NCBI GenBank assembly: GCA_947303395.1
Contig: CAMYYD010000010.1
Location: forward strand, 1 to 64,000
Reading direction: 5' to 3'
Length of the DNA stretch: 64,000 nucleotides
From: an uncultured Bacteroidales bacterium
Lineage (GTDB): Bacteria > Bacteroidota > Bacteroidia > Bacteroidales > F082
Shown here: one piece after another, positions 51,962 to 61,699 of the stretch
Numbering within the stretch: the first letter of the stretch is position 1
How the letters are laid out: each line of letters opens with the position of its first letter
Notes under the pieces: generated by a model
Told to the model about the DNA's origin: nothing
Databases searched by the model: none
The model's input: only the letters and a program-made list of their open reading frames with translations
Program-made: the position numbers and the translations under genes

Positions 51962-54900
51962 TGTTTTTATCCGACTTTTTATTCTTGTTTCTCTTATGAA
52001 TATTGAACACTTCCCTCAGATTATCAAAGCTTTGCGAGTACGAAATACCAACTCCCTGCGTGAAATCAGAATAGTTTTCGATTGAGTAATAATAGTAGTT
52101 GTTTTTAATATTCGTATGATTATAAGCCTTGAGACTCAATCGTTTAGTTAATCGGAAAGTCAAATCGACATCACCCACGATATTGTTGGCGTTGTCGACA
52201 TCGCTTCTGTTGCCTCGTATCACGCCGAAGTTGCCTTCGATAATGAGACGGTCGTCGAAAAGCTGTGTTGAAAGCGCCACTTCCAACTCTTCGTTGGTGA
52301 TATTGTCGTTAGGCGTATAATTGATACCGATATCGAAGTCCTTTGAAATCTGTGAAAGCCAGTTACTTAGCTGGTTTGTGATAACGCTATAGTATGCTGT
52401 TGTTCCGATTCGGGAGATATTGCTACCTGCGGTGTTTGAAAACGAGCCGATGACCATCAAAGATAACACCTGCTGCGTCATCACAGCCTGATTTGTCGTG
52501 TCAATCACCGAATACACAAGGTTTTTCGTATCTTCCTTGGCATTTGGAAGCTCAATTCCGAAAGTTATTGTCGGGTTCATCAACTTGTCGGAAAGACGAA
52601 TGATGCAATCTACATTGATGTTGTTAGTCAATGCGGTGGAGTCGACAATCGAGGTTCCTAGCGAAGTCAGTGACGATTTTGTCCTGTAAACACCCACGAT
52701 GTCGATATCGGCATCAGTCGGGTCGCCGGTCCAGCGGATGGAACCGCCACGACGCAAGGTGAAGGTTCGTTTCACCATCTCCAAAGTGAAATTGAAGGCT
52801 CCACTTGTGATGATATAGTCGCCACGAAGCTCCAAATCATCGGACTTCAAGCCCAGATTGATGTTTCCGTTGCCTCTAGCGTTGATGCTTCCCATGTTTT
52901 GAGGCAGAAAAATATTAACCGCAGCGTCGGAATTCACCATCGCGTTGAGGTTCATCGTGAAGTTACTGCCATCATTAACCACTTCAGGCACTATGGTTTC
53001 AACAATGGTGTCAGATTCTTCATTCTTTTGGACAAAAACGACGAAATTATTATCAACCGAGCTCGTTCCGGATAGCGGGATGTCAATCACCGTGCCTTTT
53101 TTCGTTACAGCGTTGATTGTCATTGTGATATCATTAACCGGACCGTTGATATTCACAGTTCCGTCGGCCACCGCAGTGCCATAAAATCCGTCAGCTTGAT
53201 CGTAAGGTATGTCAAGTGCTAGAAAATCATTGCATTGCAACGACAAATCAAAGTCAAAATCTTTGAGATGATTATGATTGATAGCGCCATTCAACTTGGC
53301 AATATTGCCCAGAGTATCCTGAATTCGCATGTCGTCGAATATGATTTTATTCTTTTCGAGCTTGATATTGTCGTTCAAAGTGTAGTAGGTATTCAGATAG
53401 TTGATCTTGCAACCGGCATCCTTAAGTTTCACATTTCCAATCACAACCGGGTCAGTCAACGAGCCTCTGATATTCAGACTACCGCTTGCGAAGCCGTTCA
53501 TCCTATTCACCACGCTGCTGACGAATGGCGAAAGCGTCTCAAGCTTGAAATCATCAAACATCAAGTCAAAACTGATATTGTTGTGCTTCTTTCTCGGATA
53601 ATAAAAGCCCAAAACACCTACTGATTCATGGTTTTCATTGCCAAACAGTCTGTTATAGATTTCCATGTTGATGAAAATCGATTCCTTCGGTTCATACCAT
53701 TTCGCACTCGCCAGCACATCTCCCACTTCCTGTTTGTTCAGATAGAATTGTTTCAATCCGATATCCGACGAAAACGAGAAATTCTCATTCATGCCGGAAA
53801 TACCTAAATATCCATTGAGAGTTCCATCAAAATCCAAATTATTAGATTTCGTAATGAAATCAAAATCAGAGATATCCACATTATGGAAATCGGCGTAAAG
53901 CGTGTCGCTGTCATGATTCGGGAAAACGCCATGAACTGCGATTTTCTGGAAGTCGGTAAACAGCGTTACATCAGTAAAATCAGTGCTATGATGTTGAAAA
54001 TCAATGCAACAATCAGGATGCAAGTACCAGGAAGTGTCGTTAACCACAATCTCATCCGACTTGATGCTCAACAGTCCGCCAAAATCCTCATGCGGCACAA
54101 AATTCGAGACGATACGGGCTTTGTTGTGATCTTCATTCGTATCGTCATCCCAAGTCAAAACAGTATTGACATTATCGTGGGCAAAGGTCGTCAAAATCAC
54201 AATGTTTTCAAGGCTAATCGGGTCGTGGTTGTCGCTCGTTGTATCGCGCATAATGAAGTCATCAAGCGTGACTCTCGACACAAATTCATCGAATCTTGCG
54301 GTATTTCTGACATCGATATTTTTGAATTTCAACCCGTTAAACCAAATCTCCGGTGATTCAATCGTCGAGCCGTGATATGCGTAACCATCGGTATATGTTG
54401 CGTTGATTGTAGTGCCGCTGCTCACATATAACGATGGGACAAACAGCTTAGTCAGCGTTCTTGTGTCTTTTAAATTCATCGACAGAGAGAACTCCTGCTT
54501 GTAAGTGTCGGGCACAGTGTTTTCAAACCACCCAGGCATATTCACGTACCTTTTCGCCGTGTTTTTCATCGCATTGACAAAAGACTTCGCGTTCACAATT
54601 CCAGTGCCGTAAAAATCAAAGAAATCACAATCTATTTCAACATCTTTTATTCCTGCAGTCTCAGTCACGCTAGCCGTAAAATCATTCATCAGATACTCTT
54701 CCCCATTGAAATATCTCGTTTTTCTGATGTCAAGATTACCCGTGATATTATCAATATCATTACCGCTAAACTGCAGGTCGATATTCGACGAAAGGTTCAT
54801 AATGCTATCATTATCAAGCAGATTCAGACCAACAAGATCGGCATTTTTAATGTTTGCGATGATATTATAGCTTGGAATCTTACCTTTCAAATCAATCATT

Positions 54901-56429
54901 GTCGACAAGTCCAAATCAAGATACGGATGCTGGATATCAGTCATTGCGACCAGCCGTTTGTTTTCAAAATCGAAATGAATTTTGAAATCATTGAACTCAT
55001 TGCCGAAAATTTTCAGCGAGCCGAAATGCAAATCGGTCTCAAAATCAGTGTCAGCCACTTCAAGACCCTGTCCGTTCATCTCGATGGAAAAAGTCACTTC
55101 GGAATCTTCCAAACCAAGTAAACTACTGAGGTTCAGTCTATTAGCTCCTATTTCGAAGGTATAACCAGAGTCTTCGGTTGTATTCAAATAAATCTCCGCG
55201 TCGATGTCACCGATATCTGAAGCCATGCTAAACTGGGTCTTGAAATCCCTTGGGTAACCTTGATAAGTTCCGGCCATCATATATGTCCCGATATCACTTA
55301 ACTCCTGAGGAATCGGAACTGTCACCGACTCAGCGGGAATCGCAAAATTTTTGGTATCCTCATACGATGACAACATCTCTCTGATTGTCACATCCATATA
55401 AGTATTATCAAACTCAGGCAATCCGATAAACGAGACATCCGCGTCGATATGCGATTCCTTTCCGAAATCAGCCACAAAATCGCTGACCGTGAAATCGCTG
55501 ACCGGTCCGTCATAATAACCTGTGAAGTTAAATTTGTCGGGCATTTTCCTCAAAATCCAGGCAAAATACTTCAAATCGCTAAGCAACAATGTTGACGGAC
55601 GGATATTTCCGATGATCCTTACAGAATCAACGAATTCATAATAAGCGCTGGAGCTTTCGTATTCAAAACGCATGTCAAGGTCGACATGCGATTCGCCGGT
55701 AAACAGTTTCAGGCTGTCGATATTCAGGCATTTCTCGCAAAACAGCACATCGCCGCTGGCATCGTCGAGAACCAGACCGCATTTGTCCTTGCCTTTTAAC
55801 GTGTGGACGTTGCCCATAACCGAATCCTGTCGTATCTCCAAATCACTGATAACACCGTAAATACTGTCGATATCGATATGAGCCCAGTCCATGCTTAGTT
55901 TTTCAGGCACGTCCTTGTGCTGATTCCAATAAATCACATGACCGTTGTCAAGACGGAAATTATCAATCTTCAAGTGAAAATCGGTATCGTCGTTTTCGGT
56001 TTTTTTCTCATTTTTATTTCCGCCCAACTGTGCAAATAACTCTGTAACATTAAGTTTTGTGCAATCCTCATATTTCACAAGTCGGCCTAAAACGTCTTTG
56101 AAATAAACTTCCTTGAATCTCAATTCATCACCATCTATTGTCGGACTGATTCTGGCATCCATCTTCCCTATCATAAACAACGGATAGCCATAGATATCAT
56201 TGATTTGCACATCTTCAAGACAAATCTCGAGTTTTTCTGTAATATAAAACGTCTTGATTTTTACGTCGGTATTCAGTCGCTTGGCCATCTCGCCTGCAAC
56301 GGAACGCGCAATCATACTCTGCACGGTGATGTCACGGAAAGCCGCCACGAGGCTCGCCATGAGAGCAAAAATTATCACAATGATAATTAAAATGCCGTGT
56401 ATAATATTCTTTTTTGTACCTTTGCGCAT
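51942..56429 (-). CDS. tamB: Translocation/assembly module TamB domain-containing protein
   Basis: 1495 aa, N-terminal TM, long beta-rich region, C-terminal DUF490-like GNINLGLKSDDLELRGDYIITSGAFNFTLEMVKRTFTLRRGGSIRWTGDPTDADIDIVGVYR. Confidence 0.88.
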   Translation of the reverse strand: MRKGTKKNIIHGILIIIVIIFALMASLVAAFRDITVQSMIARSVAGEMAKRLNTDVKIKTFYITEKLEICLEDVQINDIYGYPLFMIGKMDARISPTIDGDELRFKEVYFKDVLGRLVKYEDCTKLNVTELFAQLGGNKNEKKTENDDTDFHLKIDNFRLDNGHVIYWNQHKDVPEKLSMDWAHIDIDSIYGVISDLEIRQDSVMGNVHTLKGKDKCGLVLDDASGDVLFCEKCLNIDSLKLFTGESHVDLDMRFEYESSSAYYEFVDSVRIIGNIRPSTLLLSDLKYFAWILRKMPDKFNFTGYYDGPVSDFTVSDFVADFGKESHIDADVSFIGLPEFDNTYMDVTIREMLSSYEDTKNFAIPAESVTVPIPQELSDIGTYMMAGTYQGYPRDFKTQFSMASDIGDIDAEIYLNTTEDSGYTFEIGANRLNLSSLLGLEDSEVTFSIEMNGQGLEVADTDFETDLHFGSLKIFGNEFNDFKIHFDFENKRLVAMTDIQHPYLDLDLSTMIDLKGKIPSYNIIANIKNADLVGLNLLDNDSIMNLSSNIDLQFSGNDIDNITGNLDIRKTRYFNGEEYLMNDFTASVTETAGIKDVEIDCDFFDFYGTGIVNAKSFVNAMKNTAKRYVNMPGWFENTVPDTYKQEFSLSMNLKDTRTLTKLFVPSLYVSSGTTINATYTDGYAYHGSTIESPEIWFNGLKFKNIDVRNTARFDEFVSRVTLDDFIMRDTTSDNHDPISLENIVILTTFAHDNVNTVLTWDDDTNEDHNKARIVSNFVPHEDFGGLLSIKSDEIVVNDTSWYLHPDCCIDFQHHSTDFTDVTLFTDFQKIAVHGVFPNHDSDTLYADFHNVDISDFDFITKSNNLDFDGTLNGYLGISGMNENFSFSSDIGLKQFYLNKQEVGDVLASAKWYEPKESIFINMEIYNRLFGNENHESVGVLGFYYPRKKHNNISFDLMFDDFKLETLSPFVSSVVNRMNGFASGSLNIRGSLTDPVVIGNVKLKDAGCKINYLNTYYTLNDNIKLEKNKIIFDDMRIQDTLGNIAKLNGAINHNHLKDFDFDLSLQCNDFLALDIPYDQADGFYGTAVADGTVNINGPVNDITMTINAVTKKGTVIDIPLSGTSSVDNNFVVFVQKNEESDTIVETIVPEVVNDGSNFTMNLNAMVNSDAAVNIFLPQNMGSINARGNGNINLGLKSDDLELRGDYIITSGAFNFTLEMVKRTFTLRRGGSIRWTGDPTDADIDIVGVYRTKSSLTSLGTSIVDSTALTNNINVDCIIRLSDKLMNPTITFGIELPNAKEDTKNLVYSVIDTTNQAVMTQQVLSLMVIGSFSNTAGSNISRIGTTAYYSVITNQLSNWLSQISKDFDIGINYTPNDNITNEELEVALSTQLFDDRLIIEGNFGVIRGNRSDVDNANNIVGDVDLTFRLTKRLSLKAYNHTNIKNNYYYYSIENYSDFTQGVGISYSQSFDNLREVFNIHKRNKNKKSDKNNEPVPK
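56417..56424 (+). promoter_or_regulatory. Candidate -7 element (TACCTTTG) for tsaD, inside the tamB 5' end
   Basis: Exact TAnnTTTG, 17 nt before tsaD ATG at 56442; no obvious -33 element seen. Confidence 0.45.
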
Positions 56430-56441
56430 TCTTTTATTGCT

Positions 56442-57461
56442 ATGAACGAATACATTTTAGCCATCGAATCATCGTGTGACGACACGTCAGCGGCAGTCCT
56501 CAGAGGCACGACAGTTTTGTCGAATGTCATTGCTAATCAAGAGGTTCACCGTCAATATGGAGGTGTCATCCCCGAGCTAGCCTCTCGCGCTCACCAGCAG
56601 AACATCATACCTGTTGTTGACGCCGCAATTAAGCAAGCAAATATACAAAAAAATCAAATAAGTGCAATATCTTTTACACGAGGTCCGGGATTATTAGGTT
56701 CTTTGCTTGTAGGTACTTCATTTTCAAAGGCTTTCGCGCTCGCCATGGACATCCCGATGATTGAAATTAATCATACCAACGGTCATGTTTTGGCACTTTT
56801 CGCACAAGAGCCCGACAATCCTACGCCAGTTCCGCAATTTCCGTTCCTTTGCTTGACAGTTTCGGGCGGTCACACCCAAATTATGAAGGTAAATGACTAT
56901 TTCGACCTTGAAATCTTGGGCAAGACCATCGATGACGCTGCGGGCGAAGCATTCGACAAGACTGCGAAAATCATGGGACTCGGCTATCCTGGAGGCCCGA
57001 TAATCAATAAGTTAGCAAAAGAAGGCAACCCCGACGCATTCCAGTTCAGCAAGCCACATATTCCAGGCTACGACTATAGCTTCAGCGGATTGAAAACCAG
57101 TTTCTTATACTTTTTGAGAGACAAACTCAAGGAAAACGAAAACTTCATTGAGGAAAACAAAGCCGACCTTTGCGCTTCGATTCAGAAAGATATCATCGAC
57201 ACATTGATGAAGAAGCTTATCAAGGCAGCAAAAGATACTGGTATCAAACAGGTGGCAATAGCGGGCGGAGTATCAGCAAATACTGGACTTCAGGATGCCA
57301 TGAGAGCCGCTGGAAAGAAATATCATTGGGACGTTTTCATCCCGAAATTCAAGTTCAGCACCGACAACGCCGCAATGATTGGTGTTGCAGGATATTTGAA
57401 ATATCAAAGAGGCGAATTTGGATCACAGGACATGACACCGTACGCAAGAACTAAATACTAA
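56442..57461 (+). CDS. tsaD: tRNA N6-adenosine threonylcarbamoyltransferase
   Basis: ILAIESSCDDTSAAVL, ELASRAHQQNIIPVVDAA, INHTNGHVLA, GGVSANTGLQ; true ATG at 56442. Confidence 0.97.
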   Translation: MNEYILAIESSCDDTSAAVLRGTTVLSNVIANQEVHRQYGGVIPELASRAHQQNIIPVVDAAIKQANIQKNQISAISFTRGPGLLGSLLVGTSFSKAFALAMDIPMIEINHTNGHVLALFAQEPDNPTPVPQFPFLCLTVSGGHTQIMKVNDYFDLEILGKTIDDAAGEAFDKTAKIMGLGYPGGPIINKLAKEGNPDAFQFSKPHIPGYDYSFSGLKTSFLYFLRDKLKENENFIEENKADLCASIQKDIIDTLMKKLIKAAKDTGIKQVAIAGGVSANTGLQDAMRAAGKKYHWDVFIPKFKFSTDNAAMIGVAGYLKYQRGEFGSQDMTPYARTKY

Positions 57462-57464
57462 ACT

Positions 57465-58787
57465 ATGAATTGGGAATCGTTATTATCAGCAAAACGTGAG
57501 GCTCGTGCACAGAGCGTAGCCGACATCAGAAACGAGTTTCAGAGAGATTACGATAGAATAATCTTCTCAAACATCTTCCACCGTCTTCAAAATAAGACGC
57601 AGGTATTTGCATTGCCAGGCGCCAAGCTCGTGCATAACCGTATGACACACAGCCTGGAAGTGGCTAGCGTAGGTCGTTCCATTGCACGTAAAGTGTCGAA
57701 ATTCCTCATCGAAAAATACGGTCCCGATTTCCATAATGTGATTTACGACATCGACACTATCGTCTCGACAGCATGTCTTGCCCACGACCTTGGCAACCCT
57801 CCTTTCGGGCACTCAGGCGAAGAGACGATGAGCAGCTATTTTAAGTTCGGTGAAGGCAAGTCATTACAAAGTCAAATCCCTGAAAATCAATGGTCTGACT
57901 TGATTTCTTTTGAAGGCAACGCCAACGCTTTCCGTCAGCTGACACATCAGTTTGCAGGCCGTCGTGAAGGCGGACTCTCACTGACTTACGCTTCGTTGGC
58001 AACGCTGATAAAATATCCGTATCCTTCTTATGACAAAGGCGACCGCAAGAAATACAACGTCTTCAACAGCGAAATCGAGCAATTCGAAAAAGTCATGGAA
58101 GGCTGCGGCATTCCTCGTCTCGACAGCGTGAAACCGATTTACGCACGCCATCCGCTTTCATACATGATGGAGGCTGCCGACGACATTTGCTATCTTATTT
58201 TGGATATGGAAGATGCCCACAAACGCGGAATCATCCAAACCGAAGATATCGACAAACATTTTACGGCATTTTTCTGCGAAGACAGACCGGAAGAAGCATG
58301 GTTCTTCGAACGCCGCAAGCATGTCTTCGAGACCGTCACTGATTCCAACGAACGTATGGCATTTTTGCGTGCCACAGTAATTAACAAATTGGTCGACTGC
58401 GTGTCGAAAGTGTTCATCGAGAACTACGACGACATCATGGAAGGAACGTTCAAAAACAGCCTTATCTCGCATCTCCCGAAGCTTGAAAACGACGCTCTTG
58501 AAGAATGCAGAAGTTTCTCAGTACCAAACATTTACAAGCATCCATCTGTTGTTAAAATCGAGGTCAGAGGCTACAACATCATCGGTAGCTTGATGAACGA
58601 ATTTATTGATGCCGCATTGCATCCCGACAGCGGCTATCACAAGCGTTTGATGTCGATTATCCCAGATCAGTTCAAGACAGAAAAAGACGACTTGTATTCG
58701 AAAATCCAAGTCGTCCTTGACTACATCTCCAACATGACCGACCTTTACGCGGTGCAGTTGTATAAGGATTTGCGCGGTATAGAGTAA
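57465..58787 (+). CDS. dgt: Deoxyguanosinetriphosphate triphosphohydrolase
   Basis: RDYDRIIFSNIFHRLQNKTQVF, HNRMTHSLEVASVGRSIA, CLAHDLGNPPFGHSGEE (HD domain). Confidence 0.94.
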   Translation: MNWESLLSAKREARAQSVADIRNEFQRDYDRIIFSNIFHRLQNKTQVFALPGAKLVHNRMTHSLEVASVGRSIARKVSKFLIEKYGPDFHNVIYDIDTIVSTACLAHDLGNPPFGHSGEETMSSYFKFGEGKSLQSQIPENQWSDLISFEGNANAFRQLTHQFAGRREGGLSLTYASLATLIKYPYPSYDKGDRKKYNVFNSEIEQFEKVMEGCGIPRLDSVKPIYARHPLSYMMEAADDICYLILDMEDAHKRGIIQTEDIDKHFTAFFCEDRPEEAWFFERRKHVFETVTDSNERMAFLRATVINKLVDCVSKVFIENYDDIMEGTFKNSLISHLPKLENDALEECRSFSVPNIYKHPSVVKIEVRGYNIIGSLMNEFIDAALHPDSGYHKRLMSIIPDQFKTEKDDLYSKIQVVLDYISNMTDLYAVQLYKDLRGIE

Positions 58788-58793
58788 ACACTA

Positions 58794-61661
58794 TTATTTG
58801 GTGTCGCAAACGAGTCGAACAGCACACTGTATATGTCGCTCGCAATCATCGTTAGCCTTTGTGGTTTTAGATGTGAATTTTACTATCTTCGCTATTCCAC
58901 CTTCAGCATTTGTAGATGACCAATAGTCGCCACCATAATAATTACCGCCCCACTGTTCCCTGTTCCTTTGTGATGTTTCCGGTAAGAAAACAGCACCTTT
59001 TGCCTCAAATATGCCTGTCCAGTCAGTTAACGTTATGCTATTGCCCCAATATGATACATTAGGCTTATTTGTATTTATTAAATTATAAGTATTTTCGTCC
59101 CAATTGTCTGGAAGCAATACTACTCCTTTCACCCCGTCAACTGTCGCTTTTGCATATCTGACACCGCTTCTTGTGCTGCGTTGCTCGAAAACATAATACC
59201 ATTCGGCTGCTGTTAAAGTACGCCATTTTTTATATCCGCCATTGGAAATAGTATTTTCGCCCCAATCACGAAATGAATTGTACAACATGTCTTTCTCAGA
59301 ATCTTTAGTCGGATTATTACCTGTTCCCCAACCAAACAATCCCTGCCAACCATTACTTCTTGTCCATGAATCAATCACTTGCCATTCTTGCAGCTCAGCG
59401 AAACGCCATTGTTTTGTTTGAGGATTATATTGCAAATTACCTTTGGAAAAAGACACTGTTTTGCCATTGCTTACTGAAAAAGCATTTGTGTAATTCCTGT
59501 CTGATACATCATTTGAAGATGTTGTTGAAGATGGTTTTGCTTGATTTTTGTTTAGATTTAGCGATGGATCTATAACAAGACGCAAGCCCATATAAAAATC
59601 CACCTGATTATATGGAGTCGGTTTCTTATCATTAGACATATCATGTCTATATGTCACTCTGTTACAATCTTCAGTATTAAAGCATGAACCACCTCTAAGA
59701 ACATGATACTTGATGTTATCGGAAGGCTCTATATCGTATCTGTCTATGTACAATTCCTGACACCATTCCGCCACATTGCCACTCATGTCGTATAGTCCCA
59801 ATTCGTTGGGATTTTTTGTTCCGACAAGCTGAGATTTCGGATTATTTTTTCTTCCCTTATCTTTTGAATTTTCTACATACCATGATACTTCGTCGATATT
59901 GTCACATCCACTATACTTAAACCCTTGTCTTCGGTTACCACCTTTTGCGGCATATTCCCATTCTGCCTCAGTAGGCATACGGAAATTTTCACCTGTTATT
60001 TCATTTAACTTTTTAATAAACAGTTGTGCATTATCCCAAAAGACAGGATATGCTGGATAATTGTCACCCATACCACGGTCTTTTTTTATACCATTAATAT
60101 TGCCTGGACTAGGAATATCTCCCATAACTGCAGCCCACAATTTTTGCGTTACCTCAAATTTTCCTATATAAAAATCGTTAACCGTTTCACTATGTGCAGG
60201 CTTCTGGTTATCAAGGCAGTCATTGCAGCCCATTGTAAAAGCGCCGCCCTTGACAGGTACCATCTCAAACGAAACACCGTTAGCCGTGAAAGTCAGATTA
60301 TTCTGGTTTAGCGAGGCGCTGGCGGTTGTATTGGTCTGTGTCGTCGTCACTGTAGTTTGTGACGAAGCCGTCGTTTGAGTCATAGCCACTCGTGTAAGAT
60401 TCTCGTTGAGATTCAATTTGTTTTTCTCGTCAATCGTTATGGTTTTGGTCAGCGTTTTATAGCCCTCCTTCTCGAGTTTGAGTTCATGCGTACCAATCAG
60501 CACATTAGTCAAGATTTTCGGGGTTGCCCCGCACAATTTGCCATCGATGAAAATAGCAGCTTCCATTGGGCTTGAATTAATGTCGAGAGTGCCATAAACA
60601 GGCTCTGGATTTGGTATCACAATAACCTCGTCCTTGCCAAGCACCAGCTGCATATTTTTTATTGAGGTCTTATGCGATGCTTTCTTTGCCTCAAACACAT
60701 GGATACCATCTGACAATTTACCGTTCCAGCTACCTTTCCCTTTATGTTCATTGTCAACATAAATATCTGACTGTGAATCTGTTGTGATAGAAACATTAAC
60801 AAAACTGGCAACCATATTTATAACAGCTTGCACTGTGTTACCATCAGTAACAGTGAAAGTCCTCTCTATCGGAGTATACATCTCTTTTATCACCCTTACT
60901 TTATGGTCTCCACTCAGCAAAGCCGCTGATTTATATGGAGTTTGACCAACTTTTTTTCCATCAATATAAACAATGGCGCCGCTCTCTGGCATGCTGGTCA
61001 CGTTGAGATAACCGAAAGCCGGACGCAACTTCTTCTCAATAACAGTATTGAAGCCTTCCTTCTCGCTTATAGTCACCTCACCGGTTTCACTGTGATAAAA
61101 CTCACATTCCACTCGCCAGCTGTGTTTCTCTCCTGCTATAAACGACTTGGCGCACTCTTTTTCGCCGACAAAAACATCGTCGATATAAATTGCAGCATTA
61201 GGTTGGTCTGTTTTGATAATCAAGTAGTTAAACACCTCTTTTACTGGTTCGGCTGGTACGTATGATTTGTAAACAAGCGTCATCTCATACCCTTTCTTCG
61301 GTTGAAGGTCGTAGGGCAAAGTAAACTCGTATGTACTGAATTCAGGATGTGAAATTTTAAGATATGTGGCATATTTAGCTGTGAGATATACCCAAACTTC
61401 GCCAACTTTATATTCAAGCATGATGAAAGTGCCGCCATTACCTTCAAAAAGTAATTCTCGTCGCTGCTTGTCGGAAATATTTTCAGTTCTAACCTTAATA
61501 ACAGCGAAAGGCAGATAGTTATCATCAGTCTGGTAATCTGGGTCGGGATTGGTATTCACAAAACCTACGCACTCCTTGAAAGATTCGGGCTTTACCTCAA
61601 GTTGAGCGAATGCCGAAACCGATAAAAATATTACAAAAAACAAAAATAATAGTCTTTTCAT
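58794..61661 (-). CDS. PEGA-repeat, FGE-sulfatase (SUMF1-type) and FISUMP multidomain secreted protein
   Basis: Signal peptide MKRLLFLFFVIFLSVSAFAQ at 61661; PEGA repeats (SMPESGAIVYIDGKKVGQTPYKS); FRMPTEAEWEYAAKGG, ELGLYDMSGNVAEWCQEL; C-terminal FSKGNLQYNPQTKQWRFAE. Confidence 0.88.
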   Translation of the reverse strand: MKRLLFLFFVIFLSVSAFAQLEVKPESFKECVGFVNTNPDPDYQTDDNYLPFAVIKVRTENISDKQRRELLFEGNGGTFIMLEYKVGEVWVYLTAKYATYLKISHPEFSTYEFTLPYDLQPKKGYEMTLVYKSYVPAEPVKEVFNYLIIKTDQPNAAIYIDDVFVGEKECAKSFIAGEKHSWRVECEFYHSETGEVTISEKEGFNTVIEKKLRPAFGYLNVTSMPESGAIVYIDGKKVGQTPYKSAALLSGDHKVRVIKEMYTPIERTFTVTDGNTVQAVINMVASFVNVSITTDSQSDIYVDNEHKGKGSWNGKLSDGIHVFEAKKASHKTSIKNMQLVLGKDEVIVIPNPEPVYGTLDINSSPMEAAIFIDGKLCGATPKILTNVLIGTHELKLEKEGYKTLTKTITIDEKNKLNLNENLTRVAMTQTTASSQTTVTTTQTNTTASASLNQNNLTFTANGVSFEMVPVKGGAFTMGCNDCLDNQKPAHSETVNDFYIGKFEVTQKLWAAVMGDIPSPGNINGIKKDRGMGDNYPAYPVFWDNAQLFIKKLNEITGENFRMPTEAEWEYAAKGGNRRQGFKYSGCDNIDEVSWYVENSKDKGRKNNPKSQLVGTKNPNELGLYDMSGNVAEWCQELYIDRYDIEPSDNIKYHVLRGGSCFNTEDCNRVTYRHDMSNDKKPTPYNQVDFYMGLRLVIDPSLNLNKNQAKPSSTTSSNDVSDRNYTNAFSVSNGKTVSFSKGNLQYNPQTKQWRFAELQEWQVIDSWTRSNGWQGLFGWGTGNNPTKDSEKDMLYNSFRDWGENTISNGGYKKWRTLTAAEWYYVFEQRSTRSGVRYAKATVDGVKGVVLLPDNWDENTYNLINTNKPNVSYWGNSITLTDWTGIFEAKGAVFLPETSQRNREQWGGNYYGGDYWSSTNAEGGIAKIVKFTSKTTKANDDCERHIQCAVRLVCDTK

Positions 61662-61699
61662 ATAAAAATTATCTTGTAAATAAACAATAATCAAAACAA

